A stretch of DNA of 64,000 nucleotides from Gnetum montanum (taxonomy: Eukaryota > Streptophyta > Gnetopsida > Gnetales > Gnetaceae). The notes under the pieces were generated by a model. That model worked only from the letters and a program-made list of their open reading frames with translations. It ran no database searches and was not told the DNA's origin. Positions within the stretch are counted from its first letter, which is position 1. Each line of letters begins with the position of its first letter. Shown piece after piece: positions 1 through 12,580 of this stretch. The stretch is taken from NCBI GenBank assembly GCA_015680685.1, contig MNCI01022690.1, positions 51,683 through 115,682 on the forward strand. Direction: 5' to 3'. The position numbers and the translations under genes were made by a program.

Positions 1-186
1 TGGAAGCTACACGATTAAGATTGACTATAACATGCAAATTTTTGTGGTATTTCAATGGACCCTCTTTGTTGGTATTTGGAGGATTAACTCAAGAGAGATC
101 GAGAAAGAATACAAATCACAACTATATATTATAATGCTATAATGCATATAGGCCACATGAAAATTAGGCTACCTAGGTCACCAAGG

Positions 187-275
187 TTGCTATTTTAAGG
201 TTGTGGTAAGCCATGGTACTAGTTTAAGACCCTGGTAGGCTGTGTTGCTAGTTTAAGGTCATAGCAAACCATTGA
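187..275. repeat. Junction motif array A of Element 1
   Basis: About three diverged copies of a 28-31-bp unit, with the core TAGTTTAAGGTCATAGCAAA, lie about 30 bp beyond the pol stop codon. Sister arrays lie at 4,021-4,118 and 13,080-13,230 in this element and at three matching places in Element 2. Function is unknown. Confidence 0.75.
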
Positions 276-304
276 AAGTAGACTTTCTTTTTAACAATCA
301 TTGA

Positions 305-3300
305 CTACATGTAGTTTGGCTTTAGAGAGGAATGATTGATAGGATTAGTTAGCTCATTCCCATCCATGTTGGCTATCCTAAATGCACCATTTGCATAGGC
401 TTTGCTAATAAGGAAGGATCATTCCTAGTTGGCTAAGAATTTATTTGCATGCTCATGGATGGCCTTGAGGACTAGGTTCATCTTTGTGATCTTGTGCATG
501 ATCAACTCATGGTGATGCTATCTCTTCTGCTTCTCTTGATATTGCTTAATGTGAGCAAGTGCTTGCATATGTTGCTTCTCCATTGAATCTAGGGCTACCA
601 TCTATAATTCCTTGTTTTGCTCATCATTAATGAAGTCAATCAAGGCTACTTAGAGTAATGGAACTTTTAATTAAAGAAGTAAAACAACTTTAGAATAATA
701 AATTAGGCTATAAGGGGTCATACTAGCTGCCATGTGATAGGTTTTTCTATATGATCATAGTGCATGAACAAGCCACTCATGCTACTTGTGCTTGTTGATG
801 TTGAGCATCTTTTTGAGTAAGTTGATGATGGAATTATTGCTTGCTTCTACCTGTCCATTGACTTAAGGGTAATAGGGTGATGAGAAAGAATGCTTAATAC
901 CTAAGTTGTGATAGAAATATTTTGTTTCATGGCTACTAAATTGTGGTTCATTATCTATAACTATGATCATGGGTATGCTAAAATAGGTTACAATGTTATC
1001 TATGATGAATTTGAAAAATTGCTTGGATGTAGTCTTCCTTAGGGGAGTAGCCTCTACCCACTTGGTAAAGTATTTAGTTGTAGTGATGATGAAGCTATGC
1101 CCTACAAAAGACTTAGGTGTTATGGGTCCAATGATATCCAACCCCCATCAGTGAAATAGACATGTTGTTTGAGTGGTATGCAACTAAGTTGGTGATAAAT
1201 GTATAAGGTTGCTATATCATTGGCATGTGTTACACTACTTAACCTTTTGATGGTAGTCATTTTCCATATGCGGCCAGTAATAGCCTAACCATCTAATCTT
1301 AGTGGCACTAGCTCTTGGTCCTATATGTCCTCAACAAACACCCTTGTGAATCTCCTCTAGGACTGTTTTGGCATTGGTTTTACCTAAGCACTTTAGGAGT
1401 CTGTCATCATAGGATTGTTAATAATAATGTGTTATAACCTGCAATGACATATTGCTTTTATCACTTGCATATGACATACTTATAAGTTGTAGTCAAGCCT
1501 TATGAGGATTCACCATGCATAAAGTAAAATTTGATATCATCATACCACTCCTTGGGAGGAGCAGTATGAACAATAGCCATAAGGATATCCTTAGTGTTTT
1601 GTGTGATGGCAATAACATAGTTCACAGTTAAGGTGGGTAACTTGCTAAACACATCTGGCATCACACTAAGGGCTAATGTTGCAATTGTGTTAGCTATGGA
1701 ATTTTCATTTTTATGCATGCATTGGATATCAAGGTCTATGAATTGTTCTAACAATTGCTTCCCTAGGTCACAATATGGTTGTAAGTGTTCAAGTTTTCAT
1801 GCATAGACTTCAATTACTTGGTTAACCATGAGTTGTGAATCACCTTTGATCACTAAGCATCTAATTCCTAGGTCATGAGCTACCATCATTCCTCTAATCA
1901 AACATTCATACTCTGCTATGTTATTGGTACATGAGAACTCAAAATGATAGGAAAAGTATCAACTTTCACTAGATGAAAATGTTATGATAGTAGTGGCACT
2001 AGCTCGATGGGTAGTTGAAGCTTCGTCAAAGTTCATGACTACCTCATAATCCTCAAGCTCTTGGCTAACTATGTTAATGTGTTCATTATGGAATTTAGGA
2101 TCTATGGCTACTTGGTCATCAATAGGTGAAACTATGAGTTGTACAACTATAGCTTGACCTTTTGTTGAGGATTGAGAGTTGTAATGGAGGTCTAACTTCA
2201 TAGTTATGGCTTTCCACAAGGCTATATGGATACTTTTATAGATTTTGATCATGACTCTGAGTATGTTATCTTTGAAAATTATGTTGACTTGGTTTTTGAA
2301 GAGGTAGTGTCTCCACTTCTCCAACAAGAAGCCTAGTGCTAGATAGTACTTCTCCACTTTAGTGTATAAGGTCTTGTGGGCAACTAACATGTGGCTAAGG
2401 TAGTATATAGGCATTTGTGCTTCATCATCGTGTTTCTGATAGAGTAGAGAGATAATGGATGGATCAAAGATGGCAAGATAAATGTAAAATAAGTTACCCT
2501 CTTATGGAGGATAGATTGTCAGTAGTTGTATTAACTGTTACTTATGGTTTTCAAAGCCCTCTTGGCATTGAGCCATCCACTCATAGTGAACTCCTTTCTT
2601 AAGCAAGTGTTGCATGGGTTGTAACTTATCTATAAGCTTAGTGATAAACCTATGAATAAAATATAATCTACCTTGTAATCCCCAAAGCTTCTTAAAGTTG
2701 GTAGGTACTGCTAATTTGGATATGACCTTAACCTTATCAAGATCAACATGTATCCTTACTTTAGAGACTACAAAGCCAAGGATCTTTCTACTCTTAACAC
2801 CAAAGATGCATTTCTTAGGATTGTCGAAGCTTATACTTAAGGCATTGTTTAAGCACAAGTTCTAGGTCATTAGCATGATCATTGGCCATCTTGGACTTAC
2901 TGTCTATGTTCTCTACATTATCATTAAGCAAACTTAGCATGTAATTGCTAAGTATATAGGGCATGGCTCATTGATAAGTTGCTTTAGCATTCTTAAGGCC
3001 AAAGGGCATCATAGTATAGCAAATGGTACCCCATGTGGTCATAAAGGTTATGCTAAGTTGATGCTCTAGGTTGATCCTAATTTGGTTATATCTCGAGAAT
3101 CCATCCATAAAGGACAACAAAGCATGTTTGGCTATAGTATTGATAAGTTAATCAATACTAGGTAAAGGGAAGTCATCCTTAATAGTCACTTTATTTAGGT
3201 CTCAAAAATTGATGCAAATATGGATGCTCCCATTTTTATTAGAGACTACCACTATGTTGGATACCCATTGTGCATAGTTGATAGCCCTAATGAAACTAGC

Positions 3301-3824
3301 TTGGTAGAGCTTTGATATTTTATCATGAACTACTAAGGCCAAATGAAATCTAATTTTGCACACTTTTTGCTTAGCTAGTCTAATGCTAGGGTCCAATATG
3401 ATGTTGTGCTAGACTAGCCATTGGTCTAGGCTTGGCATATCTTCATATGATTAGACAAATACCTTAATGTTTCTTTATAGAATCTTAATGATGTCGTAAC
3501 CATATTAAGGTTCTAGTGAGGAACTTAGTTTAAGGGTTTTCTCCTTACCACTATGCATTGTGATAAGAACCTCAACTAGAGAGTCTTCAATTATGTCATC
3601 TACCTCTAAGTTAAGGGTTTTGACTAGGTTTTTAGGCCATTCTAGAGGTTTCTCTATTGGGGCTATGTGATGTACTAGACCCTTAGGCTTAAGATCTAGG
3701 CAATTAGGCTATATACCATTCAACATCATCATAAGGTTCATGTAGATACAAAGGCAAATTGATTTGCTCCCAGGTATTCATACTCTTGATTTTGCACATT
3801 AACCAAAGGCATATTAAGTGGCAC
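305..3824 (-). pseudogene. pol of Element 1 (RT, degenerate RNase H, second RNase H, integrase), inactivated
   Basis: This is the replication polyprotein of the element, read on the minus strand. A linker (about 3,800-3,430) leads to reverse transcriptase (about 3,400-2,650), with KNGSIHICINF and DGFSRYNQIRI. The catalytic YVDD is replaced by NVEN at 2,908-2,919, so the polymerase site is lost. A degenerate gypsy RNase H follows (about 2,600-2,200). The archaeal-like second RNase H (about 2,080-1,640) keeps GDSQL and AEYE but has FDE instead of FDG and ANT where Element 2 has ADA. Integrase (about 1,480-305) shows an HHCC zinc region ending in CNTC, then DIIGPI, IDNEPQF and GQVEA, so its DDE triad is readable. 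Frameshifts and stops occur throughout. The start is set at a strong splice acceptor (TTTTACCTAG) at 3,825. Confidence 0.85.
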
Positions 3825-3839
3825 CTAGGTAAAAGTAAG

Positions 3840-4430
3840 TAAATAATGCTAAAATGATATAAAATTATACAAATACATTCAAATCTAAGGTAAAAAAGGT
3901 CATCAAAGATCATCAATAGGGTGACAACAAGCAAACAAAGTGCAATAAGGGCTAAATAAAGGTTAGAACAAGGTTATAAAAAGTGAATTATAAGGATTAA
4001 GACTACAAATGATCAAGAAAGGCCATGATTTTGCTAGTTTTAGGCCTTAGTGGACCATGATGCCAGTTTAGAGTCTTGGTGGACAATGATGCCAGTTTAA
4101 GGTCTTACTGGGCCATGGTCACATGGTGTCCAACGGTGGTTAAAGAAAGTCAAACCCCACTATTTGATAGCATTTAAAGGCCAAAAAAGGCAAATAAAGC
4201 TATAAAAAATAAAATAAAGAACACACAATTTTGTATAAAGGCCATAGAACGTCAACAAGATCAACAAGGAAACACAAGTCTAAAAACAAGCCAAAAATTA
4301 TGTAATAAGACAAAACTTAAGCAAAATAGGCTATATATGGTAAAATTTGGCTAATATAGGTAAAACCTGATTAGGTTATACCTATTTGAGGTCTTATCAG
4401 GCCATGTTTTGAGGCTAAAAGATTAGTATA
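3840..4430. repeat. Spacer with junction motif array B of Element 1
   Basis: This non-coding spacer lies next to the pol acceptor. Three clear copies of the junction motif occupy 4,021-4,118 (core GCCAGTTTAAGGTCTTACTG), and one more degenerate copy lies at about 4,375-4,405. I see no coding sequence in the rest. Confidence 0.7.
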
Positions 4431-4439
4431 TGAGTTTAG

Positions 4440-7400
4440 GCATCAATTAGGGCTATTTGGATCCAAAAAGCAAGTGTTTTGAGGCTTCCATGCTAGGCTC
4501 AGCATGGAAACAAGGGCCCTTAGCATGGAAACCAAAGAAAATAGGTTTTTGAATGCTTAGAGGTCCAAAATTGAGGTTCTAGGACCTTACCAAGGTAGTG
4601 TAGGATTAGATCCATCAAAATTGGACAATCTAGAGGTCTGTAAAGGCCAAAAAGCAACTTCTGGAGCCTTTTCCTTTATTTCCATGCTAGAAAGCATGGA
4701 CAAAAGGGGGATTAGGATGGAAAACCAAGATTCAATCCAAAATGATGTCAAAAATGGTTAAACAAGTAGTTGGGATACAAATTTGAAGGCTATGCATCTT
4801 GTAGCTTTATTTTGAGGTAGTTTGAGTTTATTTTGAGTGTCAAAACATGTTGAAATGGTTTTTCCCTTTTTCCATGCTAAGCATGGAAGAATTGGGGGAC
4901 ACATTTTTTGTGAAGTCAATGTGGTTTAGGAACACTTTGTCTAGGTTTGTAGGCTCCTAAGGCTATAGACTTTGATTTTGCAAGTTTCTGGTTGATTTCA
5001 AGCATATTTGAAGGTTTTTAAAGGGTACCTAAGGTATTCCCCTCTTGTTTCCACACAAGAAGACTTATCTAGCATGGAAGAATGGGAGGAATGGATTTTG
5101 AATGTTGAAATGAGGGTAAACAAGTAAAATATTGAGGCTATAAGATCCTGGGGTTCTTTGGCATAGGTCTTTGGCTTTCGAGAGTGTCATCTTGTAGCCA
5201 AAAGTGGAAAACTAGATTTCCCCCATTTCTTCCACATTGGGAAAATTACTCCATAATAGAAGAAGAAAGAATCCTAGATCTAGACCAATTCAGATCATAA
5301 TTGACTATGCATGTTATCTTTAGGAGTTGCCAGGGGCAAGGGCTATCTTCATGTTAAGATTTGGTACTTTTGAGTACTACCAAGTGGGTTTTGAGGTTTC
5401 CCCATTTTTTCCACACTAGGGCTATAAAAGTTAGCATGGAAAACTAGGCAAAACCACGTTTTGACTACTAAGGGCTCCAATGTTTGCTGACAAGGTTCTA
5501 GAGTGCATCAAAGGTCATTTAATGTTATTTTGAGGTGTTTACAATCCCCAAACAAGTTTTCCCTTGAGTTTTCATGCTAGGTAGCATGGAGGAAGGGATA
5601 CCCAGGATGGAAGAACCATGCATCCTAGATTTGGACTAGTTTTAACCTTAATTAACCATGTGTGTGTGCTCCTAAGGTTTCTAGGATCGAGTACTAGAGT
5701 TACATGTCAAATTTTTGCAATTTTGAGTACTTATAAGTATCTTTTTATCTTACCCCCTTTTCCACACTATGACTAGGATGCTTAGTGTGGAAATCTAGGG
5801 GAAATCATTTTTTAGCCATTTGACATTAGTTTCTTGTAGTTTGCAGGCTCTAGAAAATGTCAACAAGGTCCTAGAGCACATGCAAGTTTAGTTAATGTTG
5901 TTCTAAGGTATTTATGGATCTCAAATGATTCTCCTCCTTAATTACCACATTGGGTACATGAAGGGGGATCTATAGTGTGGAAAGACCATAAACTTAGATA
6001 TAGCCTAGTTTTTACTTAAATTGGCCATGCATGTATGCCTCTGGGATTGCTAGGGTTGAAGACTAGGATTTGAAGTTAAAATTAGTTTGTAGGTTTTCCA
6101 AGTGATTTTTGAGCTTTCCCCTCTTTTTCCACACTAAGGATAGTATGCCTAGGATGGAAAACTAGGGGGAAATAGGTTGTTTTCCTTTTTACATAATTTT
6201 TGATCATGCATGTAGGTCCCTAATGTTTCTAGTGATAATTATCAATGCCTGGTGTTAAAATTTTGCTGTTTTAAAGGTTGATGAGTGATTTTTGATGTTA
6301 CCCAATTTTTCCATGCTAGAGCTTCCATGATCAACATGGAAAATTTAAGGGAAAGAATTTTGACAATTTTTGGTCACTTTCAGTCATTCATGTAGGCTTT
6401 TAGGGTTGCTAGTGTCGATCTTTTAACATCCAATGTTGAAATTTGGTTGTTTCAAGGGTCATTAGGAAGCTTTTGATATTTTCCTACTTTTTCATAATAG
6501 GGCTTCCATTCTTAACATGGAAATTAGGGGGAATGAATTTTTAGCTTTTTATGGTCAATTTGGTTTTACATGAGTGTCCATAGAGTTGTTGGTGTTAGCC
6601 ATTAGTGCCTAAGATCAAAATTCAATCATTATGAAAACTATGAGGGGGGTTTTCAAGCTTCTCTCTTTCTATCCATGCTAAGGGTGGAAGGCTTAGCATG
6701 GAAGAGATCTTCCCCAAACAAGAAATTTAGATCTAAAATAGATTAGCAGTCAATCAACCATGCATGTCAACCTCTAGGGTTGCCAATATTGATAGTTAAT
6801 GCTAGGTGTCATGATCCATTAATTTGGAGACTTCTAAGTGCCTCATGAAGTATCCCCCATTTTGTCTAAGCTAGGAATGGTGGTCCTAGTGTGGATGAGA
6901 GTGGGATGGTAGTTTTGTACCATATTTAACTACTTTTGAAACATTCAGAAGCTCCAAAGGGTTTCAACAGGGTCTAGGGATTACCAGGCATTAAGAAATG
7001 GTCATTAGGCATTTGATTTAGGTCATTTTTGGCTTACCCCAATCTATCCATGATGAGGCTCAGAGGCGCAACATGGAAAAAGCCTCCCCTAATGTGGAAA
7101 ACACCAAATCCCAGATTCCAACCAATTTTGACTAGTTTCGACTAGGTTTGGTGGGGTTTCAAGGCTATTGAAGATGCTTGGAGGGATTCTAGGTCATGTG
7201 GGACCTACTTTGGGATCAAACTTAGGCTATATGGGTACTAGGGGGTAGGGATAGGTTTTGACTCTCTTCTTTAATGTTGGGCACTATTACCCTAGGATGG
7301 AAACCCATGGTATCTAGCTTCATTCATGCCTCAACCACTTTCAAGGAATCCAGGGTTGAAAAAGGTTGATTTTAGTTATTAAAGAGGGAAAATAGTTATA

Positions 7401-7480
7401 TTTTAATGATTTTTTAAAATAGGAGACATGCTTCCATGTTGGGCATGGTATCCCTAGTGTGGATGTATGATATTTAAGGT
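4440..7480. repeat. Degenerate tandem array, unit about 180-190 bp, about 17 units
   Basis: A recurring block pairs a T-rich run plus TTCCATGCTA or TTCCACACTA with the rough inverse TAGCATGGAA or TAGTGTGGAA some 15-40 bp later. I find blocks near 4,490, 4,678, 4,868, 5,048, 5,228, 5,405, 5,573, 5,755, 5,940, 6,120, 6,305, 6,490, 6,668, 6,850, 7,040, 7,262 and 7,428, a spacing close to 183 bp. Each unit can therefore form an imperfect hairpin. The sequence between blocks is diverged but repeats phrases such as the-gaggtttccccatttttcc type. The array lies in the predicted intron, just upstream of the antisense gene. No counterpart of this length exists in Element 2. Confidence 0.75.
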
Positions 7481-7920
7481 TGTAATATGGTTCTAAGTGT
7501 CAAAATTAGAAAAATGCTTAGTGTTGATGAAATTTTTGGTCAAGAGAGAAGGTGTAGGGTGGGGTGCATAATCCAAGAATTTAAGATTTTGAAAAGTGAA
7601 GTTTTTTTCCAAAAAAAATCAATGTGAACTAGAATTTTTCCCCTTTGCAGTTCAGTGCACTTGGAGTTATGATGCATTAAATTAGCAGCTGGGGTTTCAA
7701 GGTGTGCATTTAGGTTTTAGATGAGTTTTATATGTTTAGATTTCATAAGTTTTGATCATAATGATCATTCTACAATAATAGGGCATTAGAGGAAAGCTTT
7801 GGGAGAGTTTCTTGTGGCAAAAGAAATTTGATTTCACGTTGAAGCTTTTCATCCTTCCAGTTCTTAGTGTAGAACCTTAATCCTTCTCCTTGTCCAACTA
7901 CACTCAATGTTGAGCCTACC

Positions 7921-10900
7921 ATGGCCCCAAAGTAGTGTGGAGGAAAGAGTAGGAACCTTGTGATCTAGAAGGTGGATGAATGTGCTTAGGAGCTAGAAGA
8001 AGTACCTAGATCAATCTCCATCTAGGCTTCTTTTGTTGCTACTCGAAGGTAGGTAGTTCTACTTATTTTTGCCTTTATTTTGTATGGTTTTTCTAGTTTT
8101 TTTTTCCTATGTGTTAAAGCTATTTTTTCTAGATCTACTCTAGTGGAGGGAGTAAAATGGAAATCTAATGAAATCCCACATTTTATTTTGGATGCTTACA
8201 TGCAAATGCATAGTCATTTTGTTGCTTTACCTTTTGTAGATTTGATTTTGAAAATAGGGTTTGTTGTTTCATGCTTTTTTTCCAAAATTTTGGGGTGTGC
8301 CCAATTTTTTAGATCTAGGCCTTAGTATTTGTTAAAATTAAATTTCAACAAAATCCTACGCCCATTTTTTTGGTGTCAATTTTAATGGGTTTCAATGGTT
8401 CTGACTATTTTGATTATCTCCATGGCTATATGAAATCTAGGTTTTGAAGTTTTGACATGAAAAAGCAAGCAATGTTGTGTATTTTTTTCTTGGAAGAACG
8501 GCTATACATTTGTAAAATTGAAGATCATGGGTTTGTAGCCCTTCATTTAGCCTTTTAATAAATGTTGTCTCATTTAATCTAGATCCATAACGATGAAGTT
8601 ATGGCTATTTTCCTAACATTGCATAGTTAGGTTGTTTGTGATGCCTTTGTAATTTCATCTCATGTTGCAAATCTTTTGTAAGGAAATGGAAAAGTTTCTA
8701 GCTATCTTCTAGTTATGGTTGAGTATATTTTGGCTTAAGCTTTCCAATAGAGATGGAATCACCCTAATTAGAATTAAAACAAATTTTCTATGGATTTTTT
8801 ACTAAGCATGTGTAATAAGGATGGTTGTGCCATTGTCAAATTTTTGTTTAAATTGACAAATTTTTTCTAAATAAATATAAAATATTTTGAATATTTTCTA
8901 ACCATGGGTATGTAGGAATTGATTTAAGATTTCAAATGATGGTGAAATCACTCTGTTTGGAGCTCCATCAAATTTTTGGTAAATTTTTTTACCAACCTTC
9001 TGCGAAAAGGGGTGAATGTTGATGGGCTATAGTTTTGTCTAAATTTTGGTTATGTTTTTTGTAGATATGGTTACAAATTTTTGGTTATAGTGGTTATGGC
9101 TATAAGGTTCATAATTTTAGGATTCTTTTCTTCATGGAATCACTAAAATTGAAGGCTAAAAAAATTTTTAATGGATTTTTTTTGGCTATGGCTATGTGAA
9201 CAAGGCAAAATTATGGTTGTAGCACATTACCCATTTTGAAATGGAAGTGGTTGATATGTATAAGTTATGTTTTTCTTTTGTGAAAATGTAAAAATAATGC
9301 TTATTTTTTAAAGAAGAGTAAGAGCTTTTTCTATTTTTAGCAAGCTTTTACTATGGCTACATGGTTTTTTGTAAGTTTATGATGCTTTTTCTAAATTTGT
9401 GCATAGTTTAGATGTTGTTTTTCCAAATTTATGCATGCTTTGCATAATTTAGATTGTTTTTCTAAACTTATGCTTGGTTTTTTCTAAATTTTTGCATAGT
9501 TTAGATGCTTTTTTTTTTCTGAAATTTATGCATGCTTTAAATAATTTAGATGTTTTTTCTAAATTTATGCTTGATTTTTTCTAAATTTGTGCATAGTTTA
9601 GCTATTTTTTTTTCAAATTTGTGCATGCTTTGCATAATTTAGATGTTTTTTTTTGAACTTATGCATAACTTAGACCAGGGTTTAATTCTAGATATAATGC
9701 TTTTGTTGTGATATTTTGGTTATGGTAATAGTGCTTTTATGGAATTTTGTAAAGCTAATTTAGATAAACACCTAAGAGCTTTTTATAGAAGCTAATTTTA
9801 TCTCTTAGGATGCTTTTTCTTAATTTGTTAAGAAATTTCAATTAATCATAATGTAAGGTTATGCAAGATTGTAATAATGTTTTCTTGTAAATTCTTAAGC
9901 TAATTTAGATAAATAGCTTAGAGCTTTTTACAAAGGCTAATTTCACCTCTGACTAGGTGTTTTGTCTAAATTTGCTAAGTAATTCTAATAGGTCATAATG
10001 TTTTTTGATATTGCTACATGTAGGATATTTTTGAGGCCTATCCTCATCATAGTGAAGCTAGTTGGTATCTTTTGCTACATTGGTCATTCCAAGACCAACA
10101 TCCCACCACATGACATGCCTTTTCAAAAGCTCTCATTGTGGTTTCGACTTGGGGCAAGGGACTTTCTTGCCTACATCCTTAGGAACTTCAGTGTGATGCT
10201 ATGGTCATACTTGTTTGTAGATGTAGTTGAGATTATTGTGGAGATCCTATTACCTAGGGCATCTAGTCTAATCATCAGATTAATTACTAACAAGCTACCT
10301 CCTAAGATAGTAGGAGGATCAGTAGATTCCATAAGCCCATGTTACCTTATAGAGATCTAGATGATGCTAGGGTATAGTCAGTGTAATGTTGACATTACTT
10401 TTATGATGATGCATAGAGCTCATGCATTATTCTAGAACTTTCCTAGCATTGTGTATCATATATAGGGGTAAGCATTGTTGTTATAATGTTTTTGTGCTTT
10501 TACCTTAAGTACCTTCCCTAGTGTCATTTGTTTTATAACTTCTTGAAAGTACAAGGTCAGTGATTAGGGTTTGATCATTAATGATCAAATCTTGGCATTG
10601 GCTAAAACTACTTTGGATGAATTCACCAAGAGTCCTTAAATCAAAATTTTTGTGTATCAATAGTTAAGAGGAGACTTTGATGTATACACCAATAGGTTTA
10701 ACCATGTATATAAGAAGTGTAAGGATGATGGAACAATGCACAACATGTGGACAAATTTTGACAACTCCATAGATTAGACTCTTGTAGCTGGGACCTTCAC
10801 ACTGAAGAAGAAAATGAAAGGTAAACATAAAGACTAAAGTTTTCAGTGTTTCATGACTTCAAGTATTCTATTTGCTTTGCCTAGTTGTTAAAATTACTCA

Positions 10901-12580
10901 TGTTGATGCTAAAATTTTTATGGTTTCTTTGTAAGGCATTCCATGTTAGGTAGTACGAGTCTCCTAACAGTACTAATGATGATGAACCACTCACATTTCT
11001 TGCTAGTTTCTAGGATGCTAGATGACAATGTATGAAGGCCAAAGGGGCTATCAAGGAGAAAATCAATAGGCCTATGGAGGAGGCATCCCGAGCATTAGTC
11101 CAGCCTACCCCAAAGAAGTTTAAGTTTAAGCTTAGGCCATCATAGTAGGTAGCTACAAGTATGCTTTGTTTAAATTTGGATTTTTCATGTTTTAAAGTTT
11201 ATGGCTACTTTATGGTTTCATGTGTTAACTAGTTTCCTATCTGCTATGATTGTAGATAAGTGTTAGGCTATGGTAGAACAAGTTGTTGTGAAGGTAGAAC
11301 AAAGGCATGCAGAAGAGGAACTCCTAAAGTAACATATGGTTGAAAGGATTGCTGATGTAGATATAAATGATCTAGATGCATTGCTTGGTGAGGAGGTACT
11401 AGGTACATCCCCCATCATCATCATTGAGGAGGAAGAGGAGGAGGAGCTAGGTATGCCTATGCCTTAATATTTTTGTTATATCTCATTGTTTATTTTTGGT
11501 TGTCATCCTAACATTTCGAAGATTGTTATGCTTACAATAGTGGCTAAACCACCAGTGCAAGCTCCCATCTTTAAGTTTCATGTGAAACCATGGGTAGAGA
11601 CTCTAGACAAAGTGGAGTTCATGCATGATATGGCTAAGGACATCATTAATCAATTGCATTAGGTTTCATCCAAGATAGGTAAGGATTTTATTTTATGTGC
11701 TTTAGTTGTAGGCTTTGCTTACATTATGGCTATTTTAGGTTGTGCATTACATTTGATGGAAGTATTTTTATGCTTCTGTGGTGCCTTCTGTGGAGTGGGA
11801 CCCCAGCAAAGACACAGAGATAGACTCCTTGCCTAAGCTTTCTTTTAATGTATCTAGTGTACTCATGAACTTGTATGAGACTACTATTGATTTTGCAATG
11901 TCATGTGCAAAAAATTCATGGAAGCTAGAGAGGTCCAACAAATCCATATGAGAGGAAGTTGTAGTTCTAAGTGAGAAGACTCAATAGTAGGAGGAGATGA
12001 TCAAAGATCTTTGAGACCACAAGGCCTTTGTGGAAGTCCAAGTGGCTAACTCAAGGGAATTACGAACTAAGGAGATCACATGGACCTACTATTGGCATGT
12101 TGTTTAGGGTAAAGTAGCGGTCTTATGGGAGATGGTGGAACAACGTATGTAGATGGACCTCATTTCCTAGAAGATTGAGAATTGGAAAGATCACTATGCT
12201 TGGGTCTTGAAGTGGGGCAAAACACAAAAGGCCCATAAGAGACAGTACAAGGTGGATCATGGGGTCTACCGAAATTGCCTCAAGGAGAAATTGTTGAATG
12301 GCATAAGAGAGAGCCATTCATCTAGGGGTTCCATGTGGAGAGTTCTTATTAAATTTTTGAAAGTACTCTCAAGGTGGAGTAATTCCTTACTCTTCATATT
12401 ACCACTACTGCAAGTGAGACCTCTATAGCTATTACTACCTAGGAGCCTCCTATTGGGACTTCTATAGATAGGGTCGACATTTCCTCTAGCATTGATCTTA
12501 GGGATGTTGATTAGGTCAACATGATAGAGGAAAAAATCCTAATCATTTGGAGGAAGGCCTTCCTCATATACCCCTGAAGT
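7921..12580 (+). pseudogene. Antisense captured gene of Element 1, FCP1-like phosphatase domain, decayed and shortened
   Basis: This is the counterpart of the better preserved gene at 25,388-30,553. Exon 1 (7,921-8,048) starts MAPK and ends in phase 2 before GTAGGT. Exon 2 (10,024-10,467) carries the phosphatase-like part, with ILIIVKLVGIF where a DxDGT-type motif is expected and LSLWFRLGARDFL plus NFSVMLWS after it. Exon 3 is 10,561-10,820. Exons 1-3 keep the same lengths modulo 3 as in Element 2. The large exon 4 seems reduced to about 10,950-11,150. Later exons are visible at about 11,260-11,450, 11,560-11,678 and 11,770-12,580; the last includes WGKTQKAHKRQY, matching WGQDQNDHKHQY in Element 2. 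Stops are mostly TAG. Later exon limits are approximate. Confidence 0.6.
8049..10023 (+). other. Intron 1 of the Element 1 antisense gene, with a nested 97-bp tandem repeat
   Basis: A GT donor at 8,049 and an AG acceptor at 10,022-10,023 bound 1,975 bp of T-rich plus-strand sequence, typical of a plant intron. Bases 9,391-9,675 hold three copies (9,391, 9,484, 9,581) of a unit of about 93-97 bp. Each copy consists of three related sub-units of about 32 bp with the core AAATTTATGCATGCTTTG. The open frame at 8,080-8,325 lies inside the intron and I do not regard it as a gene. Confidence 0.55.

Noticed and set aside
4440-7480. CRISPR-like array suggested by regularly spaced palindromic repeats
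   Set aside because: The sequence is eukaryotic, the repeats are diverged, spacing is about 183 bp and there are no cas genes. It is a tandem satellite-type array.
8080-8325. 81-codon open frame on the plus strand in Element 1
   Set aside because: It lies wholly in T-rich intron 1 of the antisense gene, encodes Phe-rich sequence typical of T runs and has no counterpart in Element 2.
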